The notes beneath the pieces were generated by a model. The model saw only the letters and a program-made list of their open reading frames with translations. It was not told where the DNA came from and made no database searches. DNA of 64,000 nt from Campylorhamphus procurvoides. Its lineage: Eukaryota; Chordata; Aves; Passeriformes; Dendrocolaptidae. The position numbers and the translations under genes were made by a program. The stretch lies in NCBI GenBank assembly GCA_013396655.1, contig WBMV01004256.1, forward strand, positions 1 to 64,000. Reading direction: 5' to 3'. Below, one piece after another: positions 12,496-25,100 of this stretch. Positions within the stretch are counted from its first letter, which is position 1. Every line of letters starts with the position of its first letter.

Positions 12496-13287
12496 AAAAC
12501 ATTTGGCAAAAACCGTGATCCACTAGAGTTGGCATTTTGAATCTTCCTCTAAATGGCAAAGTGTCTATAATTCCCTGTTTACTCACAAAAGACTTATTTT
12601 AAAAAAGTAATGAAAACATGCTACGTACTGAGTGTTTTTATTATTGTTTATTTAATAACTTTTTTTAATGTAAGAATTAAATTTGGGAGTGTGCAAAAGT
12701 GAAATAAGACATAACTATGTGATAATACCAGGTTTTGAGAGGTCATGCTAATTGAATTAAATAACCAGAAATGTTTTATCTGAGATAAACCTGTTTCAGT
12801 ATCAATTTCCATTGCTGACAGATTTTATTTAGTTTCCAAAACTGTTTCCTACTTCCATATTACATCATTGCATGAAACAATGTCAATTAATTTTAAAGTT
12901 TTCCTTCTGACATTTTTAATTACATGAAACAAAACTATCAATATGTTACTTATCACTCAGTACTCAGAATTGCTAACATTTTAAAGTTTGCTTGTGAAAT
13001 TACTGTATGACAATTTCTCACTCTAGTGGAAGAATGTAGATATGTTCTACTGTGAATCTGCAGCAAGTCAGAAACTGACACAATATTGTGTAGCTATTGC
13101 AAGGTTTGAAAGTGTCATAATTTTCTTTACCTCTGTGCTTGAAAAATTGTTTCTACAGTTAAGATTTTAGCTGACTATTGCATGATTTCCCTCCCACTCA
13201 TGCCTTTCCCCAGTTCAGAATCACTACATTTCCCAAATGTCCCTCCTTTAATCTGTTATAAATGCAATAAAAGTCTGTGAGAATGTA
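12496..13287. other. Unassigned AT-rich sequence
   Basis: Nothing recognisable lies between the CR1 fragment and the LTR-type repeat. Confidence 0.45.
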
Positions 13288-14335
13288 GGGGATTGACCAT
13301 GGCTGGATGCCAGGCACCCACCAAAGCTGCTCTACCACTTCTCTCTGCAACTGGACAGAGGAGAGAAAATATAAAAAAGGGTTCATAGGCTGAGATAAGG
13401 ACAGGGAGAGATCACTCACCAAATACCACAGGCAAAACAGACTCAAACTGAGGATATTAATTGAATTCATTACTAACAAAATTAGAGCAGGATATTGAGA
13501 AGTAAAATGTACCTTACAAACACTTTTTCCTCACCCCTCCTTCCTTCCTGAGTGCTACCTCCTCCCCCCAGTAGCACAGGGAGACAGGGAATGGGGGTTA
13601 CAGTCAGTTCATCACACAGTGTTTCTGCTGCTTCTCAGGGAGAGGAGTACTCCCTCTGCTCCACCAGGGGGTCACTTCCACAAGAGGCAGTTCTCCATGA
13701 ACTTCAACATGACCCCATTCTACAGGGTGCAGTCCTTCAAGCACAGGCTGAACCAGCGTGGGTCCCCCACAGGGCCACAAGTCCTACCAGGATATCTGCT
13801 CCAGCAGGGGCTCCTCTAGCCACAGGTCTGCAGGTCCTTGCCAGGATCCTGCTTCAACATGAGTTTCCCATGGGGTCACAGTCCTCTCTCAGGCATCCAC
13901 CTGCTCTGGCCTGGGCTCCTCCAGAGGCTGCAGGTGAATCTCTGCAGCCCTGTGGTCCTTCCTGGGCTGCAGGGGCACAGCTGCTTCACCATGGTCTGCA
14001 CCATGGGCTGCACCACAGGCTGCAGGGGATCCTCAGCTCTGGTGCCCAGAGCACCTCCTGCCCCTCCCTCTCCAGTGACCTTGGTCTCTGCAGATTTGTT
14101 CCTGTCACATGTTCTCCCTTTGCTCTTATCTGGATGCAATTACATCTGCACAATTGCTTTTTTTTTCTTTGGTTTTTAAATATGTTAACACGGAGGTATT
14201 ACCACCATTCCTGATTGGTCCAGCCTTGGCCAGCAGCACATCTTGAAGCCCTCTGACATTGACTCTGCTGGACATGGCAACTTTTCACATAAGCCATCCC
14301 AGTATTACCAAAACCTGGCCATGCAAACACAGTAC
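13288..14335 (-). mobile_element. Avian LTR-type repeat, near-complete copy
   Basis: This roughly 1.05-kb block is a mid-repetitive avian element that I recognise from several landmarks. It begins GGATTGACCATGGCTGGATG on this strand, has a GACAGGGAGAGATCACTCACC segment and repeated variants of 'CACAGGGTGCAGTCCTTCA' and 'CTGCTCCAGC', and ends near CCATGCAAACACAGTACT. Its left end matches, in inverted orientation, the copy at 5510-5928. The middle (about 13620-14100) is built from imperfect tandem variants of a 50-60 bp motif, which explains a 220-codon ORF that is not a host gene. Class assignment (LTR of an endogenous retrovirus) is from recall. Confidence 0.65.
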
Positions 14336-17300
14336 TGAGACATTGCTCCAAGCCCTTGAATACGCTTCAAGATATGCCAAAGTTTGCCTAGATTTGGAAA
14401 GCCAGAACATCTTTACACCTTCACAAATTGAAAAGCCTAGTTCAAAAGTCCTCCAGAGACCTATTATCTGTGGATCACTGACACAATAAACCAGAACAGC
14501 TTTCAAGGAACCGTTTGGATCAGTCAGGTTGCTTTGCACACAGCACCTGGGGAATCTTTATCACTCATTGACACAATTCAGAACCATTTCAGACTACTCA
14601 GGCTATGCTTAGGGAGCACAAAGGCAATAAATCTGTATATACTACCAAGCTCTGCCTCCTAAAAGTCTTTACTGAAGTTTTCAACTAAAACTATTGATTA
14701 GTCTGTGAATGACCAGTTTTCTGTATCAAATAACTTTTTTTAAAGCATGTGCTTGCCACGACATTACCCTGAACACCTGGAGACCAAGAACTGTGTCATC
14801 TTTCAGGAGTAATTAAAAGATATCCATGGATTTTGTGTTCCTTATTTGTCATCCAGAAGAACACTAAAGATACTGCCCTAAATAACCTGCCATGGCTTAG
14901 GAGCACCAACTGGCTATCAGTGACTTGACCAATCTCTAATTGTCTTTTTTCTTAGTTTCTCTATAGTCTGATATTCAACTCCTGCTCAGCTTCTGGCTCA
15001 TGCCAAGGCCTGTTGTGTGTGCCTTGCAATAGCGCTGGAAGCAGTGCCATTATGTCAAAGCAATGGCAACACATAGGCAGGACATGGTTGCCAGAAAGGG
15101 CTAAAGTCATTACACAGCCACTGTAACCTGCAGCTTGCTGTCTCTGCAGACATAATCCTTGCACATTGATTTTCTAGCACTTCTTTTCGGAACCTGTTAA
15201 CCCACAGAAATGGGACAGACCAAACTTTCAAGGTTCAAGGTGTAAATACTTCAGCTTACACAAGGAATTTTTGAAGCAGATTTAACAGCAGCTGGACAGC
15301 TGGGGCTTTTATGCTTCCTGGTGTGATACAGGGGATGCCCATACTGTGAAGGAGGAAGGATGAGCACTCTCACTGTTGGCTAGATTACTGTTTTGCTTAG
15401 AGGTGCACAGGTTACAAGTTATGAGCCTAAAGTAATGAATTAGAGAACCTGTGAAGTAGAAACGTCAAGAGTTAAGTGATAAATTTAGTGAATTCACTTT
15501 AGACTAGTCTGTACAAAGGGGATCGAGACCCTGTACATTGTGTTTATTTTCTCTCCCAGTGAGCTCATAAACTAAAGTTTAATTTACAAAACACCTTATC
15601 CAGTAAATTTAAGAGATCCAAACAGACTGTAGTGACAATAATACTTCTCCAGGGCTTAACTGCCCATGCTGCACCTGCTCTCGTGCAGCCAATAACCTGG
15701 GATCTGACTTCACAGGCAACATCCAAGTTGTGAAAAATATCCTCTGGGGCCTCCTCTGAGTTGCAATCTGCACTGAGCCCTGACCCGCTCCTTTGGTTCT
15801 TGCTGAGATGTCTTTCAGCCCTGCTGTATTTGGTCTTGTGCCCTGATGGTCTTGATCCTGATCCTGACTTGTCTACTGGGCTTCCCAGTGGGGCCTCAGA
15901 CCTGCCTTGTGACTACAGCTCCATGCGCCACTGGGTTGCCCCAATTGCATCCCCAGCCTAGACCCACTCACCCACCCTCTTCTGTCTAGTCCTGGCATGA
16001 CCCCTATTTGGAATATTTGCAAGGTCCTGTGGAAAGGCTGAAGGATTGGGGTTAGGCAGGAGCTTTGTCAGGAGGGACATGACTCCTTCTATTGTCCCTT
16101 TCCTAGTGATGTCAGGCAAAAGGTAATATCTTCCTCTTGTCACATGCTAATCTGTTGTGAAGGGGTTGTGACACAGTACAAGAGCCTCAGGAGAGGTCTA
16201 AACACAGATGAAATAGCTATACTTAGGTGAGTATAGCAGAGAGAGGGCATGATGAGTTGGTTTGCTAAATACCCTAAATATCTGCATATCTTCACCAGAA
16301 TTGTGAAGCTAAATAAGAAGAGCTGGAAATTTTAGTACATGATTAAAGATGGAATTATAGCATATATTTGTTGGAAATTTTCACAACTCACTTGTCAGTA
16401 TTGAAGGGTATAGGTTTTTCACTAAGAATGGGCAAATAAAGAGACGTTACCGTGTATGCTTGGCATCAAGTTAGCAGCTTGGAGACACAGAATATTAATA
16501 AAGTCAAGCCAATCGAAGGAAGGTTTATTCAAGGTCAAGAAAATAAGAAAGCATAGGTAGAGTCATGGGGAGAAGTTGATTACAGACAAGGAAGATTACA
16601 CTAAGGAAGCTTTTTATCTGCAGGAGGTAGAAGTTAGTATGTGACCTTTAGGTAATGGGAAGTCTCATCCTGCAGAATGTCTAGGGAAAGATATCTCACA
16701 GGACAGACTTGTTATACACAAAGTAGGGAAACATGGTCTTGCTCATTCTCCTACTGCTTGATACAAAACTGGTTGGAGACCTGGAGGCTAGATAGCAATT
16801 GGCAGTAGTTAACTGTCAAAAACAGTGGGGTGTATAGAAGTTGCACTGGAGTCTGTCCTGGCTCTAGTATTGACCAACCTTTTCATCAAGAGTCAGAAGA
16901 CTTAATAGAAAGGCTCCCTATGCTCTTTTTATTCCATTATTACAACAACTGTATTTGTGAAAGACAAAACTAAAAGGAGCTGCAAATATCTTGGCTAACA
17001 TCATCAGAGTTCAAATATTCTTAACAAGCAAGAAATGATCTACTGAAGAACAGGAAACAATTTGCCATAAATAAATGCAGGTTTCTATTTTTAGCAATAA
17101 TTGACTGCACAAATACAGAATCTACAGCATTTAATTTTGGTAGCAGTTCTTAAAAAATTGATTTTAGGGATTACAATGGATGACACAATGAACACAAGTG
17201 AATAATATCCTACTCACAAAATAAACACCCAGCCATGCTACAATTTATAGTTAGGAATACGTGAAGACAAACGAAACAGTGTACTTGTTCGGTCTAGCAT

Positions 17301-19261
17301 GGATCAAGTTTCAGCTGGAATATGAGATCCAGGCCATAGAATTTCAAGAAAGTTGTAGCAATCTAAGCATAAAGCATAAAGCATCAAAAAAAATGGAAAA
17401 CTGGTTATTTAATAAAAAAAAATACAACTAATTTGGACATATTATAATAGTCTTCATGTACACTGAGAAATGCTGCCGAAATTAAATACTCTGTTCTCTG
17501 CCCATGATGCACAGCTTAAAATGAAGTAAATGGCTTATTTTGCAGAAATAAATATTCATGGTAAGCACTGGGAAAACCTTACTAACAGTGGAGGAGCAAA
17601 GTCCTTGAACAGGTTGCATGGGGATGTTCTGAAGTCCTCTGTACTGGAAGCATATTAAAAATGATTATAGACATGCCTTTGTCAGAAAAGATACAGTATA
17701 TATTACAGGACCTACACTGAATGTGGCAGGTCATTCTAGCCTTTTCCAATTGTTTGAAAAAAAGTACCACAATGCTACAGGAATAATTATATTTTTGATT
17801 TTTCTTGAAATTGTAGCTCATTTTTTTTATTACAAAAGCAGCATTCCTCATGATGATGTTTGCTCACTTTTCATTCATTTATGATTGTCTTCCAAAATAT
17901 ATTTCTTCCCTTAACGAAGCAAGATTTTTGAAAAATTCATTACATAGTCTGAAGATTATCAGATATATAACATACCTCATAGTTAAGTAAGCTATATCTT
18001 TACATGCAACTGGAAGATTTTCAAAAAGATATCAACAAACATGTAACAGATTCAGTATTTAATCTCCCAACAAGAGAACAAGTATGTTTTATGTTCTTGT
18101 AGTCTTAAAGCTGTATATCAACATTATTAGGTTATATATTGTGTATATTCTCAGTATGGTTTCCTCAGCAACTATATTTTGGGTAGCTTTGCTATGGCAA
18201 CCAAAAATGATTGCTTATTTTACTGTTTCAATTAATAATCCATGGCCTGAACCATAAAAGCAGTAGTTAGATAATACATCTACGAAAGGCTAAATAAACA
18301 TATGTTACACCAGTGCAAGCTTTCTATAAGAGTTATTACCCTGGTGTAGGAATAATACATAAGTACATCACTAATTGGATTCTGTATTTCAGTGCTTAAA
18401 ATAGAAACCCTGTGCTTAATTCTAGCCTTATGCAGAGAAGGGCACAATAGTGGGTTTTGCAACATATGTGGCAATCATCTATTATGCAAGAATCACATTA
18501 TGTCAGAATTAACTCCTTATTTATGAAGGCAGAAGAATGAATTTCCCAGTATGCCCTTCTGCCCCATTCTTGCCCTCACCTGCACAGAAACAAATCTATT
18601 AAGTCAAAGGAGTTTCTCTGTAAACAGAAATCAAATTTCTGAATTGAAATTCAGAAGGCTGAAAGAGAAATGGGCCTTTATCAGTTTTGTTTGTCGAATT
18701 TCTAAACACACTTAGCTTATTGTTATGTAATGGGCAAGGTATGTTTCTGCAATGCTTCATGAAGCTGGTGACAAAACATTCTCAAACAAAAGCATTTCAG
18801 ATTTCAGGATGTTAAGTATAAAAGCTGAACTCATCTCTAAGCAAACATGTTTTTCTGTCTTTACTTTTGAAAAATATAAAGATTATCTAAACAATCAACC
18901 CTTTTGCAATTTCCACTTATATAAGAATTTTTCTTTTTTTCAGCTCTCCACATTTCATTACTTTGTCATCTGACTATGAAGTGGCTCCCAGATTTAATTG
19001 TAAATACAAGTCTAGAAGTCTGGTTTATGCTATCAACCTGGATTTGAATATTGTAGCCAGGTCTAAACAACAAATACACAACTCATATCAGCAATGCCCT
19101 TACATTGCATGTAGGTCAAATCACACACTCTTAGATGTACCTGGTCATCTATGTAACGTTAACTTATGCATGGTCTGTAAACTAAAATGTGATCAATTTG
19201 GGAACTTCCACAAGCCTAAGTATCTGGTCTTACAGTAATAACTCTATTATCCTTTGATATA
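14336..19261. other. Unassigned intergenic sequence
   Basis: Nearly 5 kb with no recognised gene or repeat family. Base composition is AT-rich and ORFs are all below about 90 codons without motifs. Confidence 0.45.
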
Positions 19262-22168
19262 TACCTCAGGGACTCCTGAGGTAACAGAGGCCAGCAGGGA
19301 AACACCAAAGAAATATCTCAAAGGAATTAAGGGGTGTTCTTCTGACAGCCCACCTGAGGTGCCTTTACACAAATGCATGCATCATGGGAAACAAACAGGA
19401 GGAGTTATATGCCCCATGCTGCTAGAAAGTTATGACCTGGTTGCCATTACTGAAATTAAGTGAATCCCATGACTGGAGTGCTACTATTGATGGCTATCAG
19501 CTGTCGATAGACAGGAGAGGAAGGAAAGGCAGAGGGGTTGCCCTCTACATCAAGAGGTGGATTGAATGTGGAGAGTTGTCTCTGAAGAACAGTCAGGAGA
19601 GGGTCAAAAGCCTGTGGGTAAGAATCAGAGACTGAGGTAACAAAGGGAACCTCATGGTCGGTGACTACTACAGGCCCCTGACCAAGGGTAGCCTATTGAC
19701 AAAGCCTTCTTGCTCCAGATACAGGAGGCATCATGCTCTCAGGCTCTTGTCCCGCTGTGGGACTCCAACCACCCTTACATCTGCTGAGAAATTAGCATGG
19801 CAAGCAGTAGACACTCCAGGAGACTCTGGAATGCACAGAGGATAACTTCTTGAGCCAGGTAATAGACAGACCTGCCAGAGAGGATGCAATACTGGACATG
19901 ATGGTTACCAACATAAGCAAGTTAGTGGGGAACATCGAGTTTGGACACAGCCCGGGCTTCAGTGATCGTGGATTGCTGGCGTTTGCAGTCCTGAGGGATG
20001 GGTCAGGTAAGGAGGAAATTTAGGCCCCTGAACTTTAAGAAAGCAAATTTCCAGCTCTTCAAAGAGATAGCCAGTAGCATCCCCAAGGAGACTGCCCTCA
20101 GGAGCAAGGGAGCAGATCAGAGTTGTGAGATCTTTAAGTAAGTCTTCCATAAGGCGCAAGAGCTAGCAATCTCCAGGAGCAAGAGATTGGGCAAGGAAGG
20201 CAAGAGATTGGCATGGCTGAGTAGGTACATGCTGGTCAGACTAAAGGCAAAGAAGCAAATGCACAGGCAGTGGAAAGAAAGGACAGGTAACCTGTGAATA
20301 GAATAGAGAAGTTTGGTTGTTTAGGGATGGGATGAAGAAGGCCAAGAAGAAGCTGGAACTGAACCTGTCAAGACACACAAAGAATAACAGGAAGTGCTTC
20401 TACAGGTATGTTAACCAGAAAAGAAAGGTCAAAGAAGGAGTAACTGTCCTGATAAACAATGCTGGTAAACTGGTAACAATGGATGAGGGGAAAGCTGAGG
20501 TACTCAACAGCTTTTTGCCTCAGTCTTAAATGGCATACTCTCTTCCCACAACCCCTCTTGAGTGCATGGACAGCATGAGAATGGGGACTAGGGAAGCAAA
20601 GTGCTTCCCACTGTAAGTAAAGATCTGGTTCATGACAACCTAAGAACCTGAATGTACATACGTCTATGGGAACTGATGAGATATATCCCAGAGTCCTGAG
20701 GGAATTTGCTGATGGAACTGCCAAGCCACTCTCCATGATATTTGAAAAGTCATGGCAGTCAGATGAAGTCCCAGGTGACTGGAAAAAGGGAACTCTGTAC
20801 CCATCTTTAAAAAGAAAAGAAAGGAGGACCCTGGGAACTACCAACCTGTCACTCTCACCTCTATGCCCAGGAAGGTCATGGAACAGATTCTCCTAGAAGC
20901 TATGCGAAGGCATATGATGAACAGGGAAGTGATTTGAGACAGCCAGCATGGCTTCACCAAGGGCAAGTCCTGCCTGACCAACCTAGTGGCCTTCTACAAT
21001 GGAGTGACTGCATCAGTGAACAAGGGAAGGGCTACAGATGTCATTTATCTGGACTCCTGGAAATCCTTAACACAATCCCCCACAACATCCTTCTCTCTAA
21101 ACTGGAGAGAGATGGATTTGATGAGTAGACTGTTAGATGGATAAGAAATTGGTTAGACAGTTGCATCCAGAGGGTAGTGGTCAATCATTCCGAGTCCCAA
21201 TGGACATCAGTGACAAGTGGTGTCCCTCAAGGGTCTGTACTGGGACCAGTGTCATTTAATATCTTAATTAACAACATAGACAAAGGGATCAAGTGCAATC
21301 TCAGCAAATTTGCAGAAGACACCAAGCTGAGTGGTGAGGCACACCAGAAGGATAGGATGCTATCCAGCGGGACCGGGACAAGTTTGAGGAGGGGGCCCAT
21401 GGGAATCCTATGAGGTTTAAAAAGATCAAGTACAAGGTGCTCCACCTGGGTTGGGGCAATTCCCTGTATCAGTTGAGGCTGAAGCATGAACAGATCAAGA
21501 GCAGCCCTGTCGAGAAGGACTTGAGGGTGCTGGCAGATGAGAGGCTGGACATGAGCCAGCAATGTGCACTTGCAGTCAGAAAGCCAATCGTGTCCTGGGC
21601 TGCATCAAAAAGAATGTGGCCAGCAGGTCATTCTCAGGGTGATTCTGCCCCTTTACTCCACACTGGTGAAACCCCATCTGGAGTACTGCTCTGAGGTCCC
21701 CAGTACTTCCTGGTGAAGTGAGTCCAGAAGAGGGCCACCAGGTTGATTAGGGGGATGGAGCACATCTCCTATGAGGAAAGGCAAAGAGAATTGGGACTGT
21801 TCAGCCTAGATAAGAGAAGGATTTGGGATGACCTTTCTGGAGTCTTCTAGTACCTGAGGGGAACCAACAAGAAACATGGAAACTTTTTACAAGGGCATGT
21901 AGTGACAGGACAAGGAGGAATGGCTTCAAACTGAGAGAGAGTAGGTTTAGATTTGGTATTAGAAAGAAATTCTTTACTGTAAGGGTGGTGAGGCTCTGGG
22001 AGAGGTTGCCCAGAGAAGCTGTGGATGCCCCATCCCTGCAATTGTTCAAGGCCAGGATGGATAGAGCTCTGAGTAACATGGTCTAGTGGAAGGTGTTCCA
22101 GCCCACAGCAGGGGTATTGAAATTAGATGATTTTTAAGGTCCCTTCCAACCATTCTATGATTCTATGA
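19262..22168 (+). mobile_element. Long CR1 LINE, defective endonuclease and reverse transcriptase
   Basis: This is the most complete CR1 in the window, about 2.9 kb. It starts near the beginning of ORF2, where ATGCATCATGGGAAACAAAC resembles the N-terminal endonuclease region. The endonuclease region (19380-20000) encodes blocks like LLESYDLVAITE and then YQLSIDRRGRKGRGVALYIK. Reverse transcriptase blocks follow: SMGTDEIYPRVLREFAD (20660s), [19 protein letters not shown] with frameshifts (21060-21120), and [13 protein letters not shown] (21200s). The catalytic-centre block reads KFAEDTKL at 21306-21326, where the family has FADD, so one of the metal-binding aspartates is replaced by glutamate. 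Multiple frameshifts and stops break the frame. It ends exactly with ATTCTATGATTCTATGA at 22152-22168, the intact CR1 terminus, and has no poly(A). Confidence 0.95.
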
Positions 22169-25100
22169 TATATTATGTTATATCATAACTGTGTACTTGG
22201 TGAAGAGGTTGCAAATGCATACAATGCATAATGTAACTGCATGTAGAGAGCTAGGTTCTGAAGGCAATACCCCCATGGAAAAATAATGGAAAAACACAAG
22301 AATCCATGTAACCAAGCAAATTTTTTTTGTTTTAAACTTGTCTTGTGCCTCAATCTAGCCACAGAAATATATTTCCTAGCTCAAAACAAGTAAGATCTTG
22401 AGCTATACATGTGGTACAGTTGTATCTGAAGGTGTGATGTGGTTCCATAAATAGCTATATTATTCTCCATGTCATTCAGTATTTGACTGTTCAACCCTGA
22501 TAACTCAATGAGATGGGAATCCATGATCAACAAAATCACCCCCTCCACAAAACCAGGGTTTCATATTTTAATGATCTTCCATGCAATGATCGTAATGGAA
22601 ATACTTCAGTTATTCCATTTATTTGGAAAACTGAATAATCCTAAAACAGCCATTCTCACCTCTCTTGTCTCTTTATAGCAATTTTGCTAGCTGATGCTCT
22701 CTTCTACAATTACCCCGTCTATTTTAAAGAAGATCAAACCAGAACCATCATTTTCTGAAGAGAACATTACCTCCTGAGTAATCTAAATAAAGAGGAAATA
22801 CAGATAAAAATCCTCACATACAGGTGCAGAAGTACTCACTGAATTTTCAAAATACAATACCTATGTATACATTTTATGAAAGAATACAAAAGTTTTTACT
22901 GGTTCATAGCACCATTACATTACAAGATGACCTTATTGTTTATCATCAAATCTTCCAAGTGCTCTAAAATCCATATGCTGACCTAGATTGCCTTGAAAAT
23001 CTCCAGACTTGAAGATATTAAGAATGTCTGAGCAAGCCACAGAGCAGACAAATACCACACTACTAAAAAATAATCCAGAGCACATTCATATTTTTTTCCT
23101 CCATACTGCAAGAAACTGTTTCTGTCTCAAACCAGTATGTTGAGCTTTTATGGGGAACACAATTCTTACAATTCCTTTTCATGGTGAAAGTCTGATTGTC
23201 TACAAACTCCAGGTAAAGTTGATAAAAAAGCATGTGTCATGAGCTGTTTTAAAGGGAGTCTGGTGATGCTATAGCTGTGTGATGCCCATTAATGTGCATT
23301 AATCGCAGAGTATCTGCCAGATCATGAGTTTGGATCCCCAAAAGTCTGTTTACTAGGAGCATGTTATTCTCCATTTGTACAGCAGTAAATTTCTTCCAAG
23401 ACTAAAACTTCTGATTTAAAAGATGATGGGTAAGATTAATTTGTTATAACTTGAGACATTTAAAAATTTGGATATCACAGTGCAAGTTACTTACCCAAAG
23501 ACCAGTGGACAGAAAACAGACATTTATAAAAAAGTGCTTTCCCCTTATCTCAAGAAAAATGTATAAAAGAGGTTGAATGACTTCTAGAGTTGTTCATTTC
23601 CTCACTTGTGAGTAACTGCTGGCAGAGTCAAGCTAATGCATGATTTGGCACTGGTGGGGTGAAGAGGAGGAAGAAAACACAGGTCAGAGGAAGACAGAGG
23701 AAACCAGAAGTTGGCAGAGTTTTTATGCAGGAAATTGTGCCCAGCTCAACAAGCCTGAAGTGTTGTCAAGTGAGATACAGCTACAATAGATCTGGAGAAA
23801 GAATCAGTATCAACCAGTGAATTTTCTTGTCCAGATCTCATTCTCTGCAGAATGTTGCTCCAAAGTTAGAATTTCTCCTGGGTACCAGTGTTACATCCTG
23901 TTTTTTGCAGATACCAACATAACAACAGACACTTAAATAGTTTAATTTTATTTCCATTGCATTTTTCTTCATATTTTACCAAGAAATTACTCCTCCTATT
24001 TTAAAATGAAAATGCTTTCACCTTTACTTTGTAAATGCATTTAATCTTTCTTAATTAAAACCCCTTTACTAAATTGTAAATGGTTGGTTTCACTGAAATG
24101 TCTGAACAGAATTACAGTTAAATCACTGAATGAAACAAAAAACCTCTCCAAAAATTACCATATCAGAATCATTAAAGAGAAATGAAAGCAATAAGAAGCA
24201 TTTTAGCAACACATGTAGCTGATGAAGTCCTCCTACGCATACTGGTTGCCTTATTTTGAAATTAATTTCAACACTTTTAGATTTTTCCATATTAAATTTT
24301 ACCAATTCTAATTTTATTTTTCACATTAAATAGCATAACTCTGACTTCTAGAATAAATTCCAAGAGGAACACATAACCATAGATGCAGTTTAAGACAGAG
24401 CTCCCTGCATAACATACGTATTTGTGTTGGTTTTCACACTCTAGTAATTATCAAGCAACTTGCCAATGTTAACCTCACTTCTTGCCAAAGCCCTGTTCTT
24501 GGTAGTAATCAATCAACACTTGCTCAACAGTAAACTAAGTTTCACAGAAACATTCAAAGTACACCACAAATTATAGGAATATACTTGTGAGGAAATTACA
24601 GACAGTTCTCATACTTAGCTGCATGATTGTTTTCCTGTTACAACCTCAGTAAATATAATAATGGCAAAAATACTGCTCTGAATTCTGCATTTAGCAAAAA
24701 AAAAAAATTAAAAAAAATTGGAAGGTGTAATAGGTGATAAGCAGGCAGTTAAGCCTTTGAAATCTATTCCCTCACAGTGAGGAGGTAAAAGCAAGGGTGA
24801 AAATCAGCTAATGCTTTCCAGGCAACAAAAGAAATGTTCCCAGCTGAACAATGAGCTCCTTAGGGTTATAGAGGTTTGGACTTACCAAAGGTAAAACATC
24901 CACCTGGCTTAGAGAGAAAATGCTGATGAAGAAGCTGCAAAAAAGGAGGTCACCAACTTCCAAATTAGTTATTGGATAAAAAAATCCCTGAGCTGAACAT
25001 TGAAAATTGTCGTTTCAAATGGAGATCTTATACTAAAGAGCCTGGACTAAGATAATTGCGGCCTCGATACAAAATTCCAGTGTATTTTGAATACTGGGCA

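Noticed and set aside
13552..14214. 220-codon ORF on the + strand and its companions at 13838-14179 and 13876-14139
   Set aside because: They lie wholly inside the LTR-type repeat and derive from its imperfect tandem motifs. The element's own orientation is minus.
20368..20844. 158-codon minus-strand ORF
   Set aside because: It is antisense to the CR1 reverse transcriptase region and has no protein features of its own.
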